From Syncephalis plumigaleata (Eukaryota > Zoopagomycota > Zoopagomycetes > Zoopagales > Piptocephalidaceae), in assembly GCA_025201365.1 (NCBI GenBank), contig JAIXMF010000012.1:186001-250000 (forward strand): a stretch of DNA of 64,000 bases. Direction: 5' to 3'. Position numbers and translations under genes: made by a program. Below are positions 1 to 11,118 of this stretch, in pieces. How positions within the stretch are numbered: the first letter of the stretch is position 1; each line of letters opens with the position of its first letter. Under the pieces are notes generated by a model. It searched no databases. It was not told where the DNA came from and worked only from the letters and a program-made list of their open reading frames with translations.

Positions 1-32
1 CTAATAAACGTGTTATCACTCTTACTCGCTAG

Positions 33-720
33 GAAATGGCGGCAGGATTTCCCGATGCACGTGTCGTTGGATTCGATATTGCACCAATTCAACCCAAGGC
101 AATTCGACCACCTAACGTGGAATTCGAGACGATGAACATCCTAGAAGGTAGGCGAGCAATAGTAATAATATCATATTATAGTGCGCAATGATTAAGCTGT
201 ACATGCACATCAAGGTATTCAATATGAGGACAACACTTTTGATTATGTGCATATGCGTTTCTTAACCTCGGGCATTCCAAAGACGTATTGGCCAACGTTA
301 ATTTCGGATATCGCGCGGATTTGCTCGGCAGGTGGTGCGATCGAATTGTGCGAGACAGACGGATATTTCCGTAATCCCGGTCCACTTGCCACGAAAATGA
401 ACAAATGGCTGGCCACAGTGTGTGGTCTGAAAAAGGTCGACACGGAGGAAGTATGGAAGATACCCGATATGATGCCTGAAGCGGGACTACGCGTAGAACA
501 TGTGGAATACTACAAACTACCCATGGGCAGTTGGTGTGGTCCTCTCGGCGAGATGGCACTCTCCAATATTGTGACGGGATTCTCCGGATTTCGCAACAAA
601 CTTGTCGAATTATGCGACGAAACAGAGGAGAGTATCAATGAAGTATTTGAGAAACTAAATGATGAAGCCAACGAACGCCAAATGTACATGCAAATGGGCG
701 TATTTGTTGGAAGGAAATAA
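33..720 (+). CDS. SAM-dependent methyltransferase (UMTA-like), 5' partial
   Basis: Class I methyltransferase of the family common in fungi as small-molecule or LaeA/UMTA-like methyltransferases; the substrate cannot be told from sequence. Exons 33-147 and 215-720 are joined by a 67-base GT-AG intron. The first exon follows an AG at 31-32, so the gene starts before the window and motif I is mostly missing. Visible are the acidic strand-2 end (VVGFDIAPIQP), the NILEG..YEDNTFDYVHMRF stretch typical of motifs II-III in this family, then ICSAGGAIELCE for the motif after it. The C-terminus ends at MGVFVGRK. No frame breaks are seen. Family assignment is fairly sure; the role is not. Confidence 0.75.
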
Positions 721-971
721 TAATAATAATTAGGAAGTAGATGAAGGAAAGAAAATACCAATGTTGATAGCCATTCTTATTATGCTAATAAATTTCTTTA
801 TTCAATGATTGCTATTAGTATAAGTAGACGCTAGTTGTGCAGCAGTAGTTGCAACAAGTGTGCGTAGAATACAGCATGTTAGCGTGATATCGATTAGGAT
901 GCAGTTGTTCAAAATTTAATGGTTTCATCATACGGAAACAAGGAGAATACTATTCACTCCAATGAATTATC
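721..971. other. Convergent 3' intergenic region
   Basis: Short AT-rich gap between the 3' end of the methyltransferase (+) and the 3' end of a minus-strand ORF. It begins with a run of TAA/TAATAA. Apart from possible polyadenylation signals (AATAAA near 787) nothing else is seen. Confidence 0.5.
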
Positions 972-1895
972 CTAGTCGCGTGTAGATGAAAGAAAATTAC
1001 GATCGTCCATTAGTGCATCAGCAAACGCGCTATTACTATGGGAAGAGGAACCGAATGACGATGATGGAGGGAAGAGCGTAGCTTCACTATTATCCAGTGA
1101 AGGCTGGTTTATGGCATCGAATTGACCAGCCTGCGCCCTCTTCTTACTGGCGTATGCTTTCAGCGGTGGACTCGCCATCGTCGGGTCCTCCCACGTACGA
1201 TGTATAGATGAGCTTGACTTGCGACTACGAAGCAGAAGATATGATACTGGTGAAGCCAACTCGTTTTTTAACGTTTTCTGCGATAGAGCCGAGTTATCCG
1301 GTGATGCTTGCACGTATCTGTACTCTTTCGACGTTCGACTCCGATTGACGGAGGCAGCGTTGAATGCCGCCAACTTGGCCAGTGTTTCAGACGACAACTG
1401 AGTGGTGTGCGCCTTTCTCCTGATAATATTACGCGGCGCACCCTGAATGGTCGATGAAGATGTGGCATTGTCATTCAAGCGGAGCGGTCTACGTGACGCA
1501 GCCTTATTTGTTTGTGGTAAGCTTCTACTCGCTATTGGAACAGGATCAAACTCAATTACTTTTGCTCTACGTTCCATTTGCTGAGCTGTTCGACACTTCT
1601 TATTAGTGATGGCATTGGGTGGACGTGGAATACTCAGGCCTATCGTGTAGTTCATGTCGGCGGGATGTTGCTCGCGTAGGGAATCATCTCCTCTGTTTAG
1701 ATTGGAGTTAGTCGATGATGTCATAATAGGTGTTGTGCCTTTTCTTCGATGATGATGACGACGACTCCTCTTGGAATTACGCGAGCCAGATGGACGATGA
1801 ACTTTTGCGGTTTTAGGATTGAACGGTTGCAAGGAAGTAGATCGTGCTGATACCGCGATTGTTGTTGTTGTTGGAATATGAACATTAGACATCAT
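972..1895 (-). CDS. Ser/Arg-rich hypothetical protein
   Basis: Open frame of 307 codons with no family I recognise. It is rich in Ser, Thr, Arg and Asn, with a very basic patch near residues 40-52 (KRSRRHHHRRKG) that could act as a nuclear or nucleic-acid-binding signal, and a Ser-rich, likely disordered tail. No membrane segment or domain is visible. Its ATG lies only 5 bases after the stop of the upstream laminin-EGF membrane protein on the same strand, in another frame. It could be a separate gene, or a cytosolic tail of that protein cut off by a frame error. I tried the obvious GTAAT donor near the upstream stop but could not make an in-frame join. Confidence 0.5.
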   Translation of the reverse strand: MMSNVHIPTTTTIAVSARSTSLQPFNPKTAKVHRPSGSRNSKRSRRHHHRRKGTTPIMTSSTNSNLNRGDDSLREQHPADMNYTIGLSIPRPPNAITNKKCRTAQQMERRAKVIEFDPVPIASRSLPQTNKAASRRPLRLNDNATSSSTIQGAPRNIIRRKAHTTQLSSETLAKLAAFNAASVNRSRTSKEYRYVQASPDNSALSQKTLKNELASPVSYLLLRSRKSSSSIHRTWEDPTMASPPLKAYASKKRAQAGQFDAINQPSLDNSEATLFPPSSSFGSSSHSNSAFADALMDDRNFLSSTRD

Positions 1896-1900
1896 AGTCT

Positions 1901-3350
1901 TCAGTTAGGCGTAGTTGCATGTCCTAATGGTTTATTACCGCCACGCATGCCTTTGCCCAGCACATCTGGATCGGGGAACATTGATGTGCTGGTAAAGATT
2001 TTGCGTGTATATCGAATTCGATCATAGTCTAAAATTACGTAGATCAAGAAGGTTACCATACCAAGACCAATGGCCACTACGGTTACAAGGTCGGTTTTGT
2101 TGCGACCAAGCATGAAGATGGTGAGTATTTGCAGTGCAAGCATCATTGGCGTATGAACTAGTACGCCAAGTAGACCGGCCGCACGTAGCTGATTAATGGT
2201 AATGTCCCGCATAGGTGCCGACAAAGCGGGATGACGGTGTATACGACTCTGCAGCAATAGCATCTGCGCTGGTCCCGTAATCATCGCCAAAATACTAGTA
2301 AACCAGGTGACCTTAGCATAGTAGTCGAGCCAAGCATGGAATGAAATATTCGATCCGCGTTCTCGTCGGATGATGCACCATAGTAATAGGCCGTATAAAA
2401 GACACGAGACGCACATAATGACGCTGCCTGCTATTATCAAGTATAACGAATACTTATGTTGCCCCGGCTGAACATGTACAATAAAGAAGATTTCCATACC
2501 AGTGTTTACCACGCTTATTAGCCGAGCTAACGGCTCATTGCGATGAGATAAAAGTGGCGAGCGTTTACTACAACACAGGAGTATCATGCCAATGATAACA
2601 AACATACCTACAATGGTAAATCCTGTAATGTTTTGTTTTACAAACACGCCTGATAGATATTGTATTTTAGTGACGTAATCATTTGCAATTCTTCACTTGT
2701 AATCAGCGGCTTACCTTGACAGTCTGGATAGCCGGTATAGCCATCCGCGCATAAATTGCACTTGGAGCCCATGAATCCTTCGTGACACTCGCACACGTTC
2801 AATCGATTAAGGCATCGCCGTGTTCCTTGTTCGTGACAGTCACATCCAGCGGTGCAGAAAGGAAAGTGGCCCGCACCTGGCTTGCATCGATTGCATTGTG
2901 GCCCAGTGAAGCCAGGCCGACACTGGCACTGCCCCGTATAACTCTTGCAGCCTGATCCCTCGCTACCCGTCTTATCACACTGGCACAATTGACACCGGAT
3001 GGGATGTATGACACTCGCTACATCACTAGAGGGGTGATTTGCCACTGTAACGATGTAGGCTACATTCAGTTGACAGGTATTGCAATAGGTACCGATATAG
3101 CCCTCTTGGCAAGGACAAGTAGATAGTGCGAGAGCTGTAGCGGGATTCTGCAAGTATCTCGTCGGAAGCCGGGTGACGTTACACATTCAAATGCACGACA
3201 AGGAGAGTTTTGCGGCAGATTCGTTGGAAATTGAGCGAGGACACAGTGTTGCCGCAGGAGAATGCTTAGAATTAAAAATGACAAACATAGCTGTGATAAA
3301 TTGGCAATGGCAACGGCGGTAACTGAGCGATATTGGAATGATAATACAGA
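1901..3350 (-). CDS. Laminin-type EGF multi-pass membrane protein
   Basis: Two ORFs are joined by a 65-base intron (2650-2714, GTAAGC...CAG) into D-C-Q-G-V-F-V. The extracellular part has laminin-type EGF (LE) repeats: an incomplete one (CPCQEGYIGTYCNTC), then two with the full Cys/Gly pattern (CQCRPGFTGPQCNRC and CECHEGFMGSKCNLC). After the intron come about five or six hydrophobic helices (for example FTIVGMFVIIGMILLCC and LIIAGSVIMCVSCLLYG), then a short hydrophilic tail. A signal-like stretch (LCLSFLILSILL) lies in another frame at about 3230-3290. Linking it to the LE part needs either a frame correction near 3180 or a very short 35-base GTAACG...TTGCAG intron, which would join E-C to N-P-A-T in frame. 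The 5' limit is therefore approximate. LE repeats are mainly an animal theme; function is unknown, perhaps adhesion or sensing. Confidence 0.6.
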
Positions 3351-3599
3351 AATAAAACTACGTAAACAGCAATAGAGTTGCTGATGGATGTGCACGCAGT
3401 ACACTCGGCAGTATGCAATGATAGCGCTGGCAATAGAAATAAACGAAACCTCAATTATTTGCTCGGCCAGTAGTCGATATGAATGTTTTTCACTTTGTGG
3501 CAATACTTTCATAAACGACATGGTATTGAATAATGGCAAGAATAGATCGTATCTAGCAGTATAGCGGCTCATTGAATATGACCAGCACGTGTACATACT

Positions 3600-4527
3600 G
3601 CATATTTGCAGACTGACAATTAATCGCGTGTATCGTGCAAATAAAGGATGTCAAATTATTAGATAGGCACTAGGAATATATTTTTTTGTTTTGTTTTGTT
3701 AAGAAATAAATGATAAGATATAATATGATGACGATGATGATAATAGTAGTAGTAGCGGTAGTCGTTAAAGAATAAATGACAATACAAATGTGTGCGTGTG
3801 TGTGTGTGTGTCTCGACAAGAGGAAACGATCATTGATGGTATTCAAACAATGACTGATGTGATGTCAGCTAGGATTATTTCATTTAAAGGGAATGATAGA
3901 AAAAAAAGGCTAAAGCGTACATGAGCAAATTTGCAATAATGTTTTATCGACAAAAGGCAACGATTAGTATATTGTAATGGAAATGACGACAAATTTGAAG
4001 AGAGACCAAGTCGTAAAAGGCGACGTATAACACATGCACGTGAAATGGTATGAACAAAAGAATACCTACGCTAATATAGGTAAATATAAAGGAACCGACA
4101 TCAATTACCCCGTAAGATAGTATGTCATGTCACGTATCTACTAAAGTAAGAAACGACACCGATGACACGATTACATTACATTATAATGTATGACTTGACA
4201 GGGATCAGCATAATGTGATCATTACAATCTTTTAATAAGTGTAATTTGTATCGCTACCATTGGGTAATATCATAGAAGTTCGTTCAACTTGATATTGGTG
4301 CCACACAATAGGGGACAGCGGGAACACAAGTCTAATCATAGAGAGCTGCTCCGCATTCCTGTAATAGTAAGAGTGTAGTTACACGCTATCTGGATTCTAG
4401 ATGTATGCGGATAAATTAGCTGAGGAGCACAATTGTAAAAAAGGAAATGTTTAATAAATATCGTGGTAGACTATCTCGTTTTCAAAACGACACAGTAAGG
4501 CCTGACTAGATGTGAGTACAAGGTGTG
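3600..4527. other. Intergenic region, about 0.9 kb
   Basis: AT-rich sequence upstream of the laminin-EGF gene and downstream of the permease gene. It holds a T-rich stretch near 3680, a TAG repeat near 3740 and a (TG)n microsatellite at about 3788-3812. I see no convincing coding exon or RNA gene. Confidence 0.5.
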
Positions 4528-6220
4528 CTACGTGCTGGACCTCCGAAATCGCGCCCTTAATTGTTGCCAGGCTAGTTTCGCATTACCACGATGCACGATC
4601 ATTACATACCACATTGGCAGACCGGTAAGAACGGAAACTATACCAAGCAATGGAGCTAAATAGTGCGGGATAGCACCGATCTCAGGCTCGGTTTTTGGCG
4701 GCACCCACGGAAACACGCAAACGAACACCGCGATGACAATGTAAAAGTAGGCGCAGGTGTCCAGGCACGAAACGGACGTGTTCTATTCGGTTCCGTACGT
4801 CGTAGTCGAAGCATGCCCACCACTGTGAGGGCGAGAAAGAAGCCGGCCGGATAACCGATAAAGTCCACCAGGAAACTGAACGCTCTGCCGGGTGGTGGCG
4901 CCAACAGCATTACAAAGGCAAGACACATGTTAAAGATGACGGCAGGCACTGGCGTACCAAGTCCCGGATGCAGACGCGCCAGTACACCGGAACCTGGCAG
5001 GTAGCCATCCTGCGCCGATACACGCAATACACGACTGGCCGCGAACACGCTAGCTATCGTTGAACCGAGGGCACTTATACCAATAATGGGCGCCATGATA
5101 CGCTGACCGATATTCTCGCCGAATAGAATGCTGCAGAAACTGGCGGCCAACACCTCACCGCTATGAAATGCCACCGATGCCGGTACCACTGCCATATAGG
5201 CGAAATTTGCAAGTAAATAGAGACCGATAACGATGGCCATGCCGCCAAATGCCGCTAGTGGCAAATTACGCTGGGGTCGTTTCAATTCACCAAGCGCGTA
5301 GTGTATATTGTTCCAGCCGGAATACGCCCACGATATCTTGAACATGGCGCTGGCATAGTCGCTCACCTCGGAACTAGTACCGGCGAATGGTTCACGCCAG
5401 TTGTCGGGGGATGCTCCAAATGAATAGTACCCGTCATGACGAGTATACCCGCCATGGCAATCAACAGTAGCACTAGGATTTTCGCAATAGTGAACACTGT
5501 CTGAATGCGTAGTGTCCAGCGTGTGCTAGTAGCGGTCATTAGACTGATGCACGCGATACACGTAAGCCCAATCGCGCGTTGCAACCATTCGTGGCGTGTC
5601 TTCTCGGGACCTTCTGGCAGCTGACCTAGTGGCCCAAAGATAGCGTAGAGTATGTGTTTCCCCGCTACTACAGCATTGGCCGCAGCGGATGCCGGTCGCA
5701 TGAAACTGATTTGTAACACATCAAGATTAGATATGAATATAGGGTATGCTACTTCAACGTCATCATCATCAGCAACCGATTAACCAGTTACTTACATGAT
5801 TAATGACCAGAAGAATAGATAGGATGCCAGTACGTATGGCTTACGATAAGTATAGGCCAAATATGCCTGTTCACCACCACTATTCGGCAGGAGCGTGCCT
5901 AGTTCGACGAAGCATACTGCACCGCAGATGGCGATTAATCCACCGAATAACCATATGAATAGCGACATGCCCGGTGAACCGGTCAACGACCAAACGATAG
6001 CTGGCGTGGAGAAGATGCCCGATCCGATAACATGCCCGATAACTAGCGCGGTAGCAGCCAACAATCCCATCGTACGTGGTAGTGCATCGGGTCTACTAGG
6101 CGAGCCTGCTTCAATGTCCGTATCATCGTCGCCTTTCTCGTCCTGTATAGGACGATGCTGATTGTCATCGATTTCCTCGATATCATTCATACATGGTGTG
6201 GATTTCTCGTCAATGGCCAT
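4528..6220 (-). CDS. L-type amino-acid permease (APC superfamily, LAT/MUP1-like)
   Basis: Twelve-helix plasma-membrane amino-acid transporter. Exon 1 (6220-5796) starts MAIDEKSTPC and carries the hallmark first helix GHVIGSGIFSTPAIVW. Intron 5795-5706 splices to exon 2 (SLI|FMRPASAAANAV). Further landmarks are ISWAYSGWNNIHYALGELK (helix 6 region), NLPLAAFGGMAIVIGLYLLAN, RVLRVSAQDGYLPG, and the C-terminal FPWVPPKTEPEIGAIPHY. Total length is close to the usual 490-550 residues. Two one-base frame breaks lie in exon 2, near 5430 (GGGT) and near 4751 (GCGCC|TAC). The protein continues smoothly across both once frames are changed, so I take them as sequence errors. The acidic N-terminal tail (DDDTDIEAG) is cytosolic and may serve turnover. 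Confidence 0.88.
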
Positions 6221-6805
6221 GACCTCTTTATTATAGTACGGCGCGTGCTTCGTATCGCTTTTCTTTGTATTAAAACTAGTAATTAGACGAATAACAAACT
6301 ACAAATGGAGTGAAAGGGTTGTTACGATAAAGCAATGTACTTTGAAATAGAATGGGGTATTTGTTCATACAGGCACTAACTTCCAAAATGGAACATGCCA
6401 CCACGTGATGACCGAACACGAGTAATAAATGCGTAATCAACAAGTGAATTGCTGTGTGTTCCAGAAGAATAACGCTGAAAATAGCTGCATTGTCATATAT
6501 AAAGCAATGAATATCAACTATGGTATTGCTAAGCTATTAGTAAATCTTGGCAATAGTAAATTAGAGAAATAAAATGAATCAATCCGATGGAAAGCGTGCA
6601 ACCATTTAATCAATAAAGATGTAACGAAAACCCTGTAGTTTAGTATTATAGAATGTTCAACTAGAAAAGAATATTTGTACAACATACATACATACATATA
6701 TACATGAATGAATAATCATTTAGAGGGAACATGCAAAGTATTAGATAGTAATGATGATGGTGATGTAAATATATTAATATTCTGTTGGTTACGCTATTTA
6801 CTTCG
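6221..6805. other. Intergenic: permease promoter and NIF3 3' side
   Basis: About 0.58 kb between the permease start and the NIF3 stop, both on the minus strand. AT-rich, with a CATA/TACA simple repeat near 6680-6705. No coding signal seen. Confidence 0.45.
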
Positions 6806-8002
6806 TTAAACAATCTGCAATGGATCTTGGTCTATTTGACTGCAAACGACACTTGCATCTTCCATTCCTTGTTCCTTCAACACGTTCTGTAATCGTGTAG
6901 CAAGAACAGAGTGTAGATAGCCACGCTCAGTGTTGCTATGCTCGCCTAATTCAACGGTATTACTCACACGATAGCGTTGGTTGTCGCTTACATCAATAGA
7001 CTTACATAAAATAACACTGGTTTGCCTTTCTATGGCAGCCAACGCTTCATGATGACCCATCTCGCCTGTCAAGTATAAATCCGCATCTATAGATGATACT
7101 ACCGAATTGCCTGATAATATTCGTGTTATTAGTTCATACTCGTCAATACTTGTATTCCAGATGACTTGCCTGATCCAGCACAAATAGCAACACTACTAAT
7201 CAGCTCTGTCTTATGTCGTGGTGCAGTGGCCAAACGTACTAATGATACGGTCAGTATGCACTTTTATATCATTCTTATTACCATTCAGCTTACAATGATT
7301 CAACTTGAGATGCGCCTTAACCCGATCAACCAATGTTGTCAGCGATACTGGCGTGTCAAGGCGTAATATACGTCCTTGACCTGCACCCACTTGATCTACG
7401 CAATGTATGCATGTATGTATATATGTATTAGCATTGATGCGCTTGTTACAGTTGATGCTCTTTTCTTTTACCTTCTATGATATCATCGCGTGGAGTAATC
7501 GCAGATACTGTTCCCGCACCTAATCCACTCGCTAACCAGTCATTGACTATGATAATGACACGATTAATTCAACTGGATTACTTAGCCATCTTACTTACCG
7601 CCATTTACACAGCTATCAAGTGCGGTGTGTGGTGAGTACACCGAGATACCTGCTGCCGCACAGCGTAGTGCGATAGCTTGCTTTGGATTAGCCAAGGTAA
7701 TACGCTTGAAGGAGCTAAATAGGAATGGATGATATGCCACAATAACGCCTACAGCCGGGTCTTTTTGCGCTTCGTCAAGTACTGGTGCCGTTAAATCGTT
7801 AGTCAGAAACACGCGTGTAGCTCCTGGTCTGGGTAATGGTGCCTCTAATAGCATATTATATGAATAATGATAAAACAAACCTATATACCAATACTATGCA
7901 CTGCATACCTAGTAGAGTGCCTACGTTATCCCAGGTGGTTTCGGCCAACTTCAATGGAGCAATACGCTCCATGGCACGAACAACTTTATCCAATAGTGTC
8001 AT
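6806..8002 (-). CDS. NIF3: NIF3-like GTP cyclohydrolase-I-type metal-binding protein
   Basis: Conserved NIF3/DUF34 protein with a di-metal site; exact role unsettled in all organisms. Start chosen at 8002 because MTLLDKVVRAMERIAPLKL matches the family N-terminus and is followed by ETTWDNVGTLLG. About six introns are needed: 7908-7845, one starting at 7598, and others near 7470, 7300, 7165 and 7015. Family signatures: FLTNDLTAPVLDEA, VIVAYHPFLFSSFKRIT (metal-binding His), ISVYSPHTALDSCVNGGVNDWLA, GAGQGRI, ICAGSGNS, ADLYLTGEMGHHEAL and HSNTERGYL (metal-binding His/Glu). One intron uses a GC donor (gcaagt...tatcag), joining GS|GNSVV in frame. The gene ends DQDPLQIV. It is divergent from the TUG gene, with only 120 bases between the two ATGs. 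Confidence 0.9.
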
Positions 8003-8122
8003 GTCGATGATGGTAGGAAAGAAACGAGTGACGCAATCCGACCGATTGAATTCCTCAGGAGCTTCACTTTTCCTTTTCTTTTATACTCGTCCACTCGTCA
8101 ATTAACACTCATCCCGGCTTTA
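8003..8122. promoter_or_regulatory. Bidirectional promoter between NIF3 and TUG genes
   Basis: Only 120 bases separate the two start codons, so both transcripts must start in or near this stretch. It contains a pyrimidine-rich run on the plus strand (TTTTCCTTTTCTTTTATACTC) just upstream of the TUG ATG, which suits a fungal transcription start. No TATA box is clear. Confidence 0.5.
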
Positions 8123-10483
8123 ATGGCATCAAACGTCGTTATATCGTATGATAATGGCCACCGACGGCAGGTGGTCAAGACCACGCCTATGATGCCGCTT
8201 ACAGCCATAGTATCGACCGTTGTGGAGAAACATAAGCTTGGCGATCCCGCTTCTTTCGCACTAAAGTAAGTGTATTCGTTAAGGATATCTATGCATATAC
8301 ATGCGCACACACACACACACACAAGCTAACGGCAGTCCTATGGATAATAACAGGTACAAGCAGAATCCATTGGATATGTCACTTACCGTTCGATTTGCTA
8401 ATTTGCCACCGGGAGCCAGTCTTGATTTAGTAAAACAGAAACGAACTACAAGTAAGCACTATAGATAGAGGATGATATCGATTAGTATGTAATGCTGATT
8501 CATGGAAACAAATAGCAAATGCTCAGATAACCATCGCTGTACAACTTGATGACGGCGGTAGACTAATTCGCAAAGTGCCATCTAATACTAGTTTTTGGCA
8601 TTGCTCACTCAGTTGGAGATAGAGTCAGATGGGTAGGCAATGCCACATGTGATATCAATGATATTCATTACAAGTGACGCTAATTCATTCCTATTGAATA
8701 TCCTTGTAGTGCTTTGAATCTAACAAAGCGACAAGTGTTGGAGACATCGCCGGAGAAAACGAACAAGCTGCGTAATTGGCTAAAGAAAGAGTCATCAAGT
8801 GGGACTGTCGCCGCCACTCCACCAGCAGGCACCTATCTTCAACCTGTTTGTATGCTAATGAATCGCGAGGTAGGCTAGCAATTTTATGTTTGTGTAGTGT
8901 TTGCTTTGTCTAATTGTCATTACAGTATACAAGCATGACTACTCTGCAAAATACGACATTTGCCTCAATTGGATTGACATCGGGTAATGCGGTAATGCGA
9001 GTTAGTTTCCGTGCAAGTGACCAGTCACTGGCAGATATATTGTCAGCGTCTGATGTATCACCACCATCAAGTAGCGATAAGGTAGCGGAGAAATCTACGG
9101 CTACACTGCCTATGAACAAGAGTGATGATCATATAGTAGTGGATACATCGTCTGTAAATGATGATAATAGTCATACTAGGCAAGACAATGAGGATATTGC
9201 CACTGTAGAACAGGAGAATGTTGTTCTACCAAGTATTACAGCTGATCTACCAGCACCATCAGCAGTAATATCAGAAATGGAAGTGGATAATACGCAGACC
9301 AACTTGTCGAATGATTCAGTATCAGATACAATGGATACAAAAGAACCTATTAACACGTCAACAGAAACCGCGAATACAGATGAAACTAGTGCAACGACAA
9401 CAACCATTGATCGTATGCTACGTGTATTCCGTGCACCACCACCTGGCACACCTATTGCACATCATCAAAGTAAGTGATAATGTGATGTTTATATACAAGA
9501 TTAGATGCTAATGCTTAATTGATACACCAGTCGATCTACCTGATTCATTCTTTGAATTAACACCGTTGGAATTAAAGACGTTATGGAATTCACAGCAAGC
9601 TAAACGACAAGCACAAGAGAATGCACCGCTTCTAACAAGCGCTATGCGGAAAGCTGAAGAGGAAAAGCGAAAACAACGATATCCCAAGGTAGAGGATGAA
9701 TCGCGTTACAACATGAAAACTAAACGCTAACGCTTATCATTAGACGATGATTCGTGTACGGTTCCCTGATAGAGTACAATTGCAACTACAATTTCTTTCT
9801 CGTGAAACAGGTAATTTATTATCACTATTGTGGCTATACTATAAGAATGCATTGTAATCGATTTCTAATCTGTTATATCCTGCTACACTAGTTGGAAAAG
9901 TGTACCAAGTAGTTAGGCAGTATTTGCATGAACCATCACGTCCATTCACGTTATGTAGGTCTCGATAATAATAGTTTCACGTAATGATTAACAAATACGA
10001 AATGATACTACCGCAGATACAACGCCACCTAGGAATAATCTGACAAACATGGACATTAGATTGATTGATGCTCAACTGGCACCTGCTAGTGTACTTCATT
10101 TCTCGTGGAATCAACCAGGTATTAGGAATATGATATATGACCGTAACAGTAATAATAATACAAATGCTTATTAGCACATGAAGATGGTACATGCTACTTG
10201 AAAGAGGAACTTGTTAATCTAGCTGAAGATCTACCGGAACTAGCCACTAACACTAATGAGGTGGTCGATAGTCCAACCGTTGATCCGGTAGTAGCATCAA
10301 CATCATCATGCACTGATAATAACAGTGCAGCATCGACACTGTCACTGGCAGAGAGTGATCGACGTAGTAATACTAGTAATAGTGGTTCAGTCAAGTTACC
10401 CAAATGGATGAAGCTTAGTAAGTGCGATATGGAACAACGATCTATACAATGCTAACGTATTCATGATGCAAGGCAAGAAGTAA
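8123..10483 (+). CDS. TUG/ASPSCR1-like UBX-domain protein
   Basis: Tether-type p97/Cdc48 adaptor. Exon 1 (8123-8265) encodes the N-terminal ubiquitin-like TUG domain (MASNVVISYDNGHRRQVVKT...). The next exon starts at 8354 (K-YKQNPLDMSLTVRFANLPPGASLDLV). A second ubiquitin-like unit follows (ITIAVQLDDGGRLIRKVPSNTSFW). The middle is a long Ser/Thr/Asp-rich linker (8914-9470). The C-terminal part (DLPDSFFELTPLELKTLW, a coiled Lys/Glu stretch, then IRVRFPDRVQLQLQF and VYQVVRQYLHEPSRPFTLY) is the UBX domain. The last exon is 11 bases of coding plus stop after an intron with a GCTAAC branch site; the protein ends PKWMKLSKK. One frame break lies near 8610. I count about nine introns. Confidence 0.82.
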
Positions 10484-10625
10484 CTCGTAGTCATTCACTA
10501 TCAAGTATACATGTTGAACCAGTCATTATTGTATGATTCTCATTCATGTAACAGAAATAAAATAATATTGTTTATTCATGTAAATGACCTTTGATTGACT
10601 AAGCGACAAGTGTATCACCATTATA
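10484..10625. other. 3' flank of the TUG gene
   Basis: AT-rich with an AATAAAATAATA polyadenylation-like signal near 10556. Ends at the TA that flanks the MITE. Confidence 0.4.
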
Positions 10626-11116
10626 CAGGGCTTTTCCCTCTGATGAACGCAGTTACCATTTTGTTTTTACTAATAAATAATGTATGATTAATACGTATTT
10701 AGATGTGGAAGCATAACCATTACGGTTAAGTTGTTGTTGTTGTCCCTCATTTCTTGAATGTTTAGAAGAACGACACTTGGATTGGTGTTGGAATCGGCCA
10801 TTACGAAGATTGGTGATTTGAATGAAGTCAGACAGCAGCCATATCCGATTCCATAACGATAATCAATAGCTACTTGTAGGTATATGACATGGCAATATCC
10901 AACTATACTAGTACACTTGTATCGTCTACCTTATAGAATTGATGATGATAGTTATCACTATCAATAAATGATCCATTACTGAATACTGAATTGTTATTAT
11001 TAACATGCTGTGTCAATTGTCATTTCTAGGTGATAATGGTGTTAACAATTGTGCAATCACTTATTAATAAAAGTTGAAGCTAAAGCTAACAGTGTTAATA
11101 GGTTGGCAAAACACTG
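10626..11116. mobile_element. MITE-like non-autonomous DNA element with TA flanks
   Basis: A 491-bp non-coding element flanked by TA on both sides (10624-10625 and 11117-11118). Its ends form diverged inverted repeats: left CAGGGCTTTTCCCTCTGATG, right read inward on the minus strand CAGTGTTTTGCCAACCTATT. Both continue with a shared A/T-rich part containing ...CTAATAAATA/TTAATAAGT. The right ~245 bp (from CTACTTGTAGG near 10873) is closely repeated at both outer ends of the big inverted repeat (36556-36802 and 51640-51886). Shorter remnants sit at 16317-16388 and 58259-58291, also ending in CCTG/CCCTG-TA. TA duplication and CAGGG ends suit the Tc1/mariner group; no transposase is present. Confidence 0.7.
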
Positions 11117-11118
11117 TA

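Noticed and set aside
1-20. Similarity of the first bases (AATAAACGTGTTAT) to 42587-42600
   Set aside because: Fourteen AT-rich bases can match by chance, and the surrounding sequence does not align.
9171-9449. Antisense frame of 92 codons
   Set aside because: Lies entirely within the Ser/Thr/Asp linker exon of the TUG gene; the sense frame is supported by flanking exons.
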